Shown piece after piece: positions 7,831 through 14,192 of a DNA stretch of 64,000 nt; position 1 is the stretch's first letter; every line of letters starts with the position of its first letter. The notes under the pieces were generated by a model that did not search any database, was not told the DNA's origin, and was given only the letters and a program-made list of their open reading frames with translations. Made by a program: the position numbers and the translations under genes. The DNA lies in assembly GCA_002340355.1 (NCBI GenBank), contig DDLX01000028.1:727222-791221 (forward strand). Reading direction: 5' to 3'. The DNA comes from Cytophagales bacterium UBA2561 (lineage in GTDB: Bacteria; Bacteroidota; Bacteroidia; Cytophagales; Thermoflexibacteraceae).

Positions 7831-8868
7831 TTATATTTTTATTAATTTGCTTAATTTCTTATAACGTCTTTCATTATACTTTCCCTCTTTGAAGATATCT
7901 TGACGATAAATTCTTTTTAACGGATTATTACTTGCAATTTTCGTTAAAATCACTGATTCTGAATCAATTAATCTTATTTCAGAATACATATACCATAGTT
8001 CTAAAATTTCTTTCTTAGTTGCCGAATTTGTATCTGTATCATTTATTAAATTGTATTTTTCTTTAAAGTCAGTCGTAGCAATAGCATTGATAATATCTAA
8101 AATTTGTTGCATTGTATTTTCTTTGCCAGATAAAAAATCCCATAATTCATTAGCTAATAAAACTTCTGAAGTTGCAAAATACTTTTTACCATCAATAATC
8201 GAATCCAAAAAACGATTTTTGTCATAAGCTGTTGGTTGTGTAGAAGTTGGGTCAAAAGGGAATCCGATAAAAAATTTGATTTTTTTGTCTGAAAAATGTC
8301 GAAATAATGCTGATTTTGCTTCCAGAATTTTTTGTTTTTCACCCCGCATTTCGCCTGCATTTGGTTTGACTGATTTTAATTCAATGCCTACGATTTTATC
8401 ATCGTCTTCAAAAAAAACATCCATTGTAAAATTATTGGCATCAATTTCATCACCTTCTGAAATAAAAATCAGACTGTTTTCTCGTTCTAAATCAGGAGGC
8501 TGGTTTGCATTTTTTAAGTCCGTAATAATATCTGCGATGGCTTCTTTTTGTTGGTTAGTTACTTTCAACAAATTTTCACGAGTTTTTGTAAATTCCTTTT
8601 TTTCACCATCACATAAAATATGTGCTATATTTTCAAAGAAAGATTGCCCTAAAGTTGTATTTAGTCCATGTAACCAACTACTTAAAGAAATAAAAAACGG
8701 AATATCAGATACATTTCCATCAAATTTATCTTGAAAAGCATTCAGGAATGCTTCATGAAATGGTGCATTTCGATTATTAGTAGAATCCTTTGGAAAACTC
8801 TTAAATCTTGAAGATAATGTTTTTACAACTTCAAATGCAATACGTTCTTTTTTTTCGCTGGATAACAT
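7831..8868 (-). CDS. Type II restriction endonuclease, TdeIII-like
   Basis: The 345-aa protein is the probable nuclease of the restriction-modification operon. It has a clear PD-(D/E)xK core: TMDVFF with D150, then GIELKSVKPNAGEMRG with E163 and K165 in an ExK motif. The surrounding segments (ELKSVKPNAGEMRGEK, FFIGFPFDPT, ELWDFLSGKENTM) look to me like the TdeIII family, whose founding member cuts GGNCC. That family name is from memory of the pattern and the specificity is not proved here. The ATG lies 2 bp from the stop codon of the upstream methyltransferase, so translation is likely coupled and nuclease made last. Outside the ExK core it is lysine- and asparagine-rich like its neighbours. 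Confidence 0.7.
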   Translation of the reverse strand: MLSSEKKERIAFEVVKTLSSRFKSFPKDSTNNRNAPFHEAFLNAFQDKFDGNVSDIPFFISLSSWLHGLNTTLGQSFFENIAHILCDGEKKEFTKTRENLLKVTNQQKEAIADIITDLKNANQPPDLERENSLIFISEGDEIDANNFTMDVFFEDDDKIVGIELKSVKPNAGEMRGEKQKILEAKSALFRHFSDKKIKFFIGFPFDPTSTQPTAYDKNRFLDSIIDGKKYFATSEVLLANELWDFLSGKENTMQQILDIINAIATTDFKEKYNLINDTDTNSATKKEILELWYMYSEIRLIDSESVILTKIASNNPLKRIYRQDIFKEGKYNERRYKKLSKLIKI

Positions 8869-8870
8869 AA

Positions 8871-10445
8871 TTACTTTGATTTTAGGTGAAAAATAATTTC
8901 AGAATAAGCCGTTTTATTTTTTTCTGTACGGTTTAAAACAGGTCGTTTATACTGGTTAATGATTTGCATATCAGCCTTTTCCGCAATAGTTGGATACATA
9001 TTATATTTATCATTTGCAACCAAAAAAATATCATAATCTTCTTGTAAAAATGGCTTTGCATTATTTAGAACTCCTGCTAAACCTTCAATATATGAGTTTC
9101 TGGCTTCTTTTCCCTGTCCTTTGAAAAGTGAACCGATTTCTAACTCATCATTTCGCTCAAAGTTAAATAAATCATAAGCGTAGGCGTGTTGTTCATGATA
9201 ATTTATTAGACCAACATACGGAGGACTTGAAAAAATACCTCTAAATTTTTGCTGTTCTAAAATTTGTCCAAATTCTTGATTTTTAGTTTTTACAATAGAA
9301 AAAATATCAATATTTTGAGAGTTACCTCGTAAACAAATTTGATGTGTATTTGTACGTAATTTGCTAAACTCTCCCAATCGTTTTAATGTATCTTTTCCAT
9401 ACCGATTCCACCAAGACAAAATCGAAAAAAGAGGTTTACAAATTTTACCATGTTTGCGACAGTAATAAGTTTCGGTTACAGGTTCTTTCAAAGTGGCTAA
9501 ATCTGCGTGAGTAGTTGCTCGACAAGAACGAATAGTTCGACTTAAAATAATCGTTAAAATTTGTTTTGTAGTTTGATTTTCAACTTTTTGTAATTGCTCG
9601 TAAACAAAATCAATTTCATTCTTGACTGACTGCAAATACCATTTTTCTAAAAATGAATTTGATTTATCTTGTCGAATTTTAAATTGGTATCTTTTTCGAA
9701 TTTGATGAAAAGTTTTAGAAAATTCTTGGACTTTTTCAGTAGTGTAGACTTTTTCATCAATTTCTTTTTTACGAACTTGGATTTTAAATTCAGGAGAGGG
9801 AAAATATTTTTTATTGAATACACTTAAAGCATTTACTAAATCTTTCTCAAAAGCTACGTGATTTGATTTTTTGACATAATCTTTTAATAATTTACTAATT
9901 TTTTTGAACTCATTATCTAAATCAAAAAAATCGACTTTGGTCAGTTTTGTGTTGGTTATCAAAGAATTAAAAGTAGAAATATCAATTCCGACAGCGTGCA
10001 TTCCCAATTCATTGGCTTGTACTAGGGTTGTGCCACTTCCAGCAAATGGGTCTAAAATAATATCTCCTTTTTTGAAATAGGTTTCAGTTTTAAATTTATC
10101 GGTATGGCTATCCAAAAAATACTCTACCAATTGTGGAATAAATTTGCCTTTGTATGGGTGCAATCTATGAACGTGTTTAGTTGTTTCTTTTTCTTTTAAT
10201 TGTTCAAATGACAAAGCCCAATTTAAATCTTCTCCTAATTTTTGTTTCCAATCATTTTCTCTTTGTCCTGTAACTTTATAATAATCAATCAATTCCTGTT
10301 TGCTTATTGTTACAGAACCATTTTTACTACGTTTTGTAATTCGACCATATTGAATCAAATATGAAATATTAGAAGGTGTTACATTTTTCTGTAAATGTTC
10401 ACTTGCCCAAATGCTCGCTTCTTTTATGGTAAGTAGTTCTATCAT
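8871..10445 (-). CDS. Site-specific DNA methyltransferase, SPPY type (probably N4-cytosine)
   Basis: The 524-aa protein transfers a methyl group from S-adenosylmethionine to DNA. An N-terminal helix-turn-helix/excisionase-like segment (residues 1-55, TIKEASIWASEHL...) precedes VHRLHPYKGKFIPQLVEYFL. The SAM-binding motif DPFAGSGT is at 132-139 and the catalytic motif SPPY at 407-410. SPPY rather than DPPY suggests N4-cytosine, though N6-adenine cannot be excluded. The order, FxGxGT first and a long insert before SPPY, is the alpha-like arrangement, and the insert contains the probable target-recognition region and a cysteine/histidine patch (YYCRKHGKIC). It sits between a C5-methyltransferase and the nuclease in one operon. 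Confidence 0.82.
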   Translation of the reverse strand: MIELLTIKEASIWASEHLQKNVTPSNISYLIQYGRITKRSKNGSVTISKQELIDYYKVTGQRENDWKQKLGEDLNWALSFEQLKEKETTKHVHRLHPYKGKFIPQLVEYFLDSHTDKFKTETYFKKGDIILDPFAGSGTTLVQANELGMHAVGIDISTFNSLITNTKLTKVDFFDLDNEFKKISKLLKDYVKKSNHVAFEKDLVNALSVFNKKYFPSPEFKIQVRKKEIDEKVYTTEKVQEFSKTFHQIRKRYQFKIRQDKSNSFLEKWYLQSVKNEIDFVYEQLQKVENQTTKQILTIILSRTIRSCRATTHADLATLKEPVTETYYCRKHGKICKPLFSILSWWNRYGKDTLKRLGEFSKLRTNTHQICLRGNSQNIDIFSIVKTKNQEFGQILEQQKFRGIFSSPPYVGLINYHEQHAYAYDLFNFERNDELEIGSLFKGQGKEARNSYIEGLAGVLNNAKPFLQEDYDIFLVANDKYNMYPTIAEKADMQIINQYKRPVLNRTEKNKTAYSEIIFHLKSK

Positions 10446-10517
10446 ATATGTTTAATTTTACAGGAAATAAAAATATGCTATTTTGTGAAAACTAAAGAAA
10501 AGTAAAACTATACTGAT

Positions 10518-11762
10518 TTATAGTTTTTGTAAAACAAATAAAATAATTACAAAAATGAATAATTTATTTATTAAAATATTTGCAGTAGCTTGAATAGCAG
10601 GAATTGCGACCGAATTCCCAAATTGTTTATAGGCTTGAACATCAGATACTTTTATCAAAAAATTATCAGGAAATCCTTGTAGTCTTGCCCATTCTCGTGG
10701 TGTCATTCTTCGCCAATATTCTCGGTTTACTTCGCCCTTAATTCTGGTAACTGGCGTAAAATCAGATAAACGCTTATCAATCACTAAATTACGTTCTTTT
10801 CCCATACCTCCAACTACAATTGCATTTGCACAGCCATTATTAGGAATAATTTCATAACCAAAACCATTTCCTTTACTGGTGTGTCGATTCTTGTGGTCAA
10901 TTAAAGTTTGTTTGTAAACATTTGATAAATAATATTTTACAGATACTTCTTTTTCTTCTCGAATATCCATAAACGTTATTTTCTCATTGGTTGGTTGGGG
11001 GTATTCAAAAGCATCAATATTTTGGTCTTTTCGAAAACCAATAATAAAAATACGCTCTCGATTTTGTGGAACACCAAAATATTTTGCATTGATTATTTCA
11101 GGTTCAGGGATATAATAATTTAAATCATCTCGTAAAACGCTTAAAATTGTTTTGAGAGTTTTTCCCTTGTTATGATTTCTTAATCCTTTTACATTTTCAA
11201 GGAAAAAAGCTTTTGGTTGTTTTTCTCTCAAAATTCGAGCAATATCAAAAAATAAAGTTCCTCTTGTTTCTTCGAACCCCATACGTCTTCCAGCAATCGA
11301 AAATGCTTGACAAGGAAATCCGCCACACAAAATATCATGGTCAGGAATATTTGTCGCATCAATTTTTGTAATATCCCCAAAAGGAACTTCACCAAAATTT
11401 AACTCATACGTTTTTTGAGCATATTTGTCTATTTCTGAGGAAAATACACATTTCCCGCCTAAGTTTTGCATGGCGATTCTGAAACCTCCAATCCCAGCAA
11501 ATAAATCTATAAATGTGAATTTTGTCTTATTATTTTCAGGAAAAGGAATATCGAACTTTAGATTTGATGCTAATGATTTTTGTAAAGATTGTTGCATCGT
11601 TTTTTCAAAAAATGCTTTAGCCTTGTGCAGATAATATTTTGAAACTCCATTTTTTCTGTTGTGCAGATAATGAGTCAAATATGCAATATTCTCATCTGGA
11701 TTTTTAATTGTATCAATTTTAAACTGAGTGCGTATTTCACTATATTTTTCAATTGGCTTCAT
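10518..11762 (-). CDS. DNA (cytosine-5-)-methyltransferase
   Basis: The 414-aa protein methylates carbon 5 of cytosine in a specific site. An 80-residue N-terminal helical region precedes motif I, FIDLFAGIGGF (84-94). The catalytic PCQ loop is at 150-152 with C151, followed by RGTLFFDIARI, ENV at 189-191, and QNRERIFIIGF. The variable region is between about 240 and 350. Motifs IX/X close the protein (RLQGFPDNF, KQFGNSVAIP). After the expected end, the frame continues as a 12-residue hydrophobic tail (FIFVIILFVLQKL), unusual for this family. It is the first gene of the restriction-modification operon, 72 bp ahead of the SPPY methyltransferase, with a TAnnTTTG box 63 bp upstream. Confidence 0.92.
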   Translation of the reverse strand: MKPIEKYSEIRTQFKIDTIKNPDENIAYLTHYLHNRKNGVSKYYLHKAKAFFEKTMQQSLQKSLASNLKFDIPFPENNKTKFTFIDLFAGIGGFRIAMQNLGGKCVFSSEIDKYAQKTYELNFGEVPFGDITKIDATNIPDHDILCGGFPCQAFSIAGRRMGFEETRGTLFFDIARILREKQPKAFFLENVKGLRNHNKGKTLKTILSVLRDDLNYYIPEPEIINAKYFGVPQNRERIFIIGFRKDQNIDAFEYPQPTNEKITFMDIREEKEVSVKYYLSNVYKQTLIDHKNRHTSKGNGFGYEIIPNNGCANAIVVGGMGKERNLVIDKRLSDFTPVTRIKGEVNREYWRRMTPREWARLQGFPDNFLIKVSDVQAYKQFGNSVAIPAIQATANILINKLFIFVIILFVLQKL

Positions 11763-11824
11763 AATTTTTTATAAAGTGACTACTCAACTTTTTACTAATT
11801 GTATTTAACTAATTTTTGAGCCAA

Positions 11825-11832
11825 CAAATGTA
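11825..11832 (-). promoter_or_regulatory. Bacteroidota-type -7 element for the restriction-modification operon
   Basis: On the minus strand this reads TACATTTG, matching TAnnTTTG, 63 bp upstream of the C5-methyltransferase ATG. No exact TTTG is seen at -33. Its position implies that the operon is transcribed independently of the regulator pair upstream. Confidence 0.4.
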
Positions 11833-11950
11833 CAAATTATTCTAAAACGAAGAAGATATTCTAAGCCATTTTTTGCCGTATCCTTTGAGCGCAATCAGGG
11901 TATTGCTGGACGTAATTGTATCTGATTCATTTTTACAATTTGTTTACTGC

Positions 11951-12261
11951 TAAAACACCGATATTTATTCCTCCTCCTTTAATTTTGCAATCGAATTGAT
12001 TACTTCTTCTAATACCTCTTTTCGAATCTGTTTAATTTCCAATTCTCCTTGAATTATATCTTCATCCTGAATCCCTAAGACTTCCAGAATCTCATCTAAA
12101 CGTTTTAAAGTAATTTCAGATTTACCATTTTCTAAATTGGAGTAGGCTTGTGGAGAGATACCAACTTTTTCTGCAATTTCTTTTTGTGAAATGCTACTAT
12201 GCTTTCGCTTATTCTTAATGACTTCCAATAGTTTACTTCTCATAAATCGTTAAATTGAAAA
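11951..12261. repeat. Direct repeat copy 1 (311 bp), containing a whole Xre gene
   Basis: This segment and 12275-12585 are near-identical at a constant offset of 324 bp. The repeat includes the full 92-codon gene, the bases past its stop (TAAAACACCGATATTTATTC) and about 20 bp upstream of its ATG. Homology stops abruptly on both sides. Confidence 0.85.
11965..12243 (-). CDS. Xre-type helix-turn-helix regulator 1a
   Basis: The 92-aa protein is one HTH domain plus a tail. The HTH is SQKEIAEKVGISPQAYSNLE (residues 19-38), a standard Xre/Cro fold with the recognition helix around SPQAYSNLE. The C-terminal tail (63-92) is charged and helical and contains EVLEEVINS. Its paralogue 1b is identical from residue 43 to the end and differs at only eight positions before that. 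It is second in a two-gene unit, 45 bp after 1b, and its end points toward the restriction-modification operon. It could be a controller of that operon, but the promoter at 11825 and the divergent small ORF make self-regulation of its own module at least as likely. Confidence 0.75.
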   Translation of the reverse strand: MRSKLLEVIKNKRKHSSISQKEIAEKVGISPQAYSNLENGKSEITLKRLDEILEVLGIQDEDIIQGELEIKQIRKEVLEEVINSIAKLKEEE

Positions 12262-12274
12262 ATTTTGATAAAGG

Positions 12275-12585
12275 TAAAACACCGATATTTATTCCTCCTC
12301 CTTTAATTTTGCAATCGAATTGATTACTTCTTCTAATACCTCTTTTCGAATCTGTTTAATTTCCAATTCTCCTTGAATTATATCTTCATCCTGAATGCCT
12401 AAGACTTCCAGAATCTCATCTAAACGTTTTAAAGTAATTTCAAATTTGCCATTTTCTAAATTGGAGTAGGCTTGTGGAGAAATGCCAATTTTACCTGCAA
12501 TTTCTTTTTGTGAAATGCCTTTATATTTTCGCTTATTTCTAATGATTTCCAATAGTTTACTTCTCATAAATCGTTAAATTGAAAA
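12275..12585. repeat. Direct repeat copy 2 (311 bp), containing a whole Xre gene
   Basis: Second copy of the 311-bp repeat described at 11951. Nucleotide differences are concentrated in the 5' half of the gene; the 3' half differs by only a base or so, which suggests recent duplication or gene conversion. Confidence 0.85.
12289..12567 (-). CDS. Xre-type helix-turn-helix regulator 1b
   Basis: This 92-aa paralogue of 1a has the HTH SQKEIAGKIGISPQAYSNLE at residues 19-38. The recognition helix is the same as in 1a, so both should read the same operator, while the changes (for example V8I, K10R, H15Y, E25G) lie around it. The tail with EVLEEVINS is unchanged. It is the promoter-proximal gene of the pair, divergent from the small ORF at 12684 across a 116-bp region that holds an 11-bp inverted repeat flanking a promoter. 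The start ATG is backed by the paralogue, which begins with the same MRSKLLE. Confidence 0.75.
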   Translation of the reverse strand: MRSKLLEIIRNKRKYKGISQKEIAGKIGISPQAYSNLENGKFEITLKRLDEILEVLGIQDEDIIQGELEIKQIRKEVLEEVINSIAKLKEEE

Positions 12586-12622
12586 TAATAATCAACTTAT
12601 AATTGAAAAATTTTATCCAAAT

Positions 12623-12653
12623 TTTGATAAATCAACAGAAAGTAGTATTTTTG
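12623..12653 (+). promoter_or_regulatory. Promoter of small ORF 1 (TTTG-N19-TAnnTTTG)
   Basis: TTTG at 12623-12626 and TATTTTTG at 12646-12653 are separated by 19 bp, the best full match to the Bacteroidota -33/-7 promoter in the window. The ATG of the small ORF follows 30 bp later. Confidence 0.65.
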
Positions 12654-12683
12654 TTTTCAATTACAATCTATAGTTGATTTATC
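12626..12683. promoter_or_regulatory. 11-bp inverted repeat flanking the small ORF 1 promoter, candidate operator
   Basis: GATAAATCAAC (12626-12636) and its exact reverse complement GTTGATTTATC (12673-12683) are 36 bp apart. The left arm touches the -33 box and the right arm ends at the base before the ATG. Binding of a regulator here would block both promoter and start codon. The divergent Xre proteins are the obvious candidates (inference). Confidence 0.55.
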
Positions 12684-12926
12684 ATGGAAAATACGCCTCA
12701 CAATCAAGATTTCATCAATTTTTTAAAACTTTATCAATCCGAAGAATTTGCCGAACGCTTGCACCAAGCCTTGTACTATGTGATAGCTGAGGGCGACGTT
12801 TATCCAGAAAAACAAGACGTTTGCGAAGCCTTATTTTACATTCGAAGGCAACTTGATAGTTTACAAGCTAAGTATTTACCCCAAAAAGATATTTTACCTA
12901 ATTACGGTCAGCAAATGAGTTCATAG
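12684..12926 (+). CDS. Small acidic protein of the duplicated regulator module, copy 1
   Basis: I do not recognise the family. The 80-aa product is acidic and mostly helical with no signal peptide or membrane segment. Its core, FINFLKLYQSEEFAERLHQ followed by ALYYVIAEGDVY, is nearly the same as in the 64-aa ORF at 13702. The two genes are also similar in DNA sequence. It has a good promoter, an exact inverted repeat around it, and is divergent from the Xre pair 1a/1b. Conservation between two copies and the clean promoter are the main reasons to call it a gene. It could be an effector, an anti-regulator or an antitoxin-like partner; nothing in the sequence decides this. It converges on regulator 2a with 22 bp between stops. 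Confidence 0.7.
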   Translation: MENTPHNQDFINFLKLYQSEEFAERLHQALYYVIAEGDVYPEKQDVCEALFYIRRQLDSLQAKYLPQKDILPNYGQQMSS

Positions 12927-12948
12927 GACTATCCTAAAAATTTTATAT

Positions 12949-13236
12949 TTACTTTTTTGGCTTTAATTTTTCAACGGAATCTATTACTTCTTCTAACACT
13001 TCCTCCCGCATTTGATTTTTCAGATTCGTGTAATCACTTTTGTTATAAATAACAATTTCTAATTCCAATAATTCTCCGATTTGTAACAGTTTATCCAGCG
13101 CAATCTCACTTTTATCTAATTCGTAATTACTGTACTGACTGCCTTCAATACCCAATTTATCGGCAATATTTTTCTGAGTCAGCCCCAATTCCTTTCTACG
13201 GCTTTTGATGAGTTCTAAGATTTTTTGTTTATTCAT
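12949..13236 (-). CDS. Xre-type helix-turn-helix regulator 2a
   Basis: The 95-aa protein has an N-terminal Xre HTH (TQKNIADKLGIEGSQYSNYE, residues 20-39) and a charged tail containing REEVLEEVIDS. It is a close paralogue of 2b next to it and a distant one of 1a/1b. The recognition helix, EGSQYSNYE, differs from that of pair 1, so this pair should read a different operator. The tail motif EVLEEVI shared with pair 1 is more conserved than expected for linker sequence. It is second in its unit, 32 bp after 2b. Confidence 0.75.
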   Translation of the reverse strand: MNKQKILELIKSRRKELGLTQKNIADKLGIEGSQYSNYELDKSEIALDKLLQIGELLELEIVIYNKSDYTNLKNQMREEVLEEVIDSVEKLKPKK

Positions 13237-13268
13237 TAAATCAAAAATACTAAATGGTTTGTTTACGC

Positions 13269-13556
13269 TTACTTTTTTGGTTTTAATTTTTCCATAGAAT
13301 TTATCGCTTCGTTTAGTACTTTTTCCCGAATTTGATTTTCCAAACTCATGTAATCAGTTTTGTCATGAATGGCAATTTCTAAATTCAATAATTCTCCGAT
13401 TTGTAGCAATTTATCCAGCGCAATTTCACTTTTATCCAGTTCATACCGACTGTATTGACTACCTTCAATACCTAATTTATCAGCCATATCTTTTTGAGTA
13501 AACCCTAACTCTTTTCTACGACTTTTAATGAGTTTTAAGATTTTTTGCTTGTTCAT
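13269..13556 (-). CDS. Xre-type helix-turn-helix regulator 2b
   Basis: The 95-aa protein has the HTH TQKDMADKLGIEGSQYSRYE (residues 20-39) and a tail ending in EKLKPKK, as in 2a. The frame stays open to an upstream ATG at 13622, which would add 22 residues. I chose the ATG at 13554-13556 because paralogue 2a starts at exactly the same place (MNKQKIL) and because the longer form would translate through the perfect palindrome at 13581-13596. It is divergent from small ORF 2. The duplication of both an Xre gene and a small ORF mirrors module 1. Confidence 0.75.
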   Translation of the reverse strand: MNKQKILKLIKSRRKELGFTQKDMADKLGIEGSQYSRYELDKSEIALDKLLQIGELLNLEIAIHDKTDYMSLENQIREKVLNEAINSMEKLKPKK

Positions 13557-13580
13557 TGATTCAAGAATGATAAAAACATC

Positions 13581-13596
13581 CCAAAATATATTTTGG
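13581..13596. promoter_or_regulatory. 16-bp perfect palindrome, candidate operator of module 2
   Basis: CCAAAATATATTTTGG lies 24 bp upstream of the chosen start of regulator 2b, between it and the divergent small ORF. It occupies the same place in module 2 as the inverted repeat of module 1 but has an unrelated sequence, in keeping with the different recognition helices. Confidence 0.5.
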
Positions 13597-13701
13597 ACAA
13601 ACCTTTTTGAAATTTTATTCAAATTTTTTTGTAAAAAAAAGCATTAAATTCCCATTTTTGTAGAAATTAAATTTTAATACAAATTTTAATCCAAACCGAT
13701 T

Positions 13702-13896
13702 ATGACAACATCAACAGATTATGAGGAATTCATCAATTTTTTGAAACTTTATCAATCCGAAGAGTTTGGCGAACGTTTGCACCAAGCCTTGTTTTATGTA
13801 ATAGCAGAAGGCGAAGTTTATGAAGCCCTCTTTTTCCTTCGAGGAGAACTCAATAAATTACAAACTAAGTATTTGTCTGTTCCAGTTGTTAAATAG
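13702..13896 (+). CDS. Small acidic protein of the duplicated regulator module, copy 2
   Basis: The 64-aa paralogue of the ORF at 12684, function unknown. It keeps the core FINFLKLYQSEEFGERLHQ and ALFYVIAEGEVY, but lacks the seven residues PEKQDVC and has a shorter C-terminus. The missing piece is an in-frame 21-bp gap at a repeated GTTT. Upstream, TTTG (13628-13631) and CATTTTTG (13653-13660) make a slightly degenerate promoter. The gene is divergent from Xre 2b and is the last of the accessory block; the MITE-like element begins 76 bp after its stop. Confidence 0.65.
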   Translation: MTTSTDYEEFINFLKLYQSEEFGERLHQALFYVIAEGEVYEALFFLRGELNKLQTKYLSVPVVK

Positions 13897-13971
13897 TAAT
13901 TTATTGATAATCAAGTTATTATATATATTTTATAAATTTTCAAAACTTAACAAATCCTAATCTTAGATATA

Positions 13972-14107
13972 TAGGACTTTCGCTTGAAAAATATAACTTA
14001 CTGGAAATCAAATTATACTGCTGTTGCTCGTGTCTCATGAGCAATTTATATCTATTTGAAAATCAGTCGGCTGTGGGGACACAGCCAACAGCAAAGCGAA
14101 AGTCCTA
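13972..14107. mobile_element. MITE-like element, 136 bp with 14-bp terminal inverted repeats
   Basis: TAGGACTTTCGCTT (13972-13985) is matched by its exact reverse complement at 14094-14107. The element is flanked by ATATA on both sides (13967-13971 and 14108-14112), a likely target-site duplication. Inside, GGCTGTG and CACAGCC (14069-14086) form a strong hairpin with loop GGGA, GC-rich against the AT-rich surroundings. There is no ORF. The ends resemble those of IS5-like miniature elements, but no parent transposase is in the window. Confidence 0.65.
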
Positions 14108-14192
14108 ATATAGATTGGTCTAATAAGTTTGATAGCTCTAAAAAAATGACTTGATTTGCCAATAAATTATGCCTCACTAAAAATTTTGATTG

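Noticed and set aside
12753..13040. Idea that the Xre genes are classical C proteins of the restriction system
   Set aside because: The restriction operon has its own -7 box at 11825, and each Xre pair is divergent from a small ORF with its own operator. No C-box-like repeat stands before the C5-methyltransferase or nuclease genes. Kept only as a possibility.
11951..13896. Prophage remnant or CI/Cro switch
   Set aside because: No integrase, terminase, portal, capsid or tail genes are near, and no attachment-site repeats flank the block.
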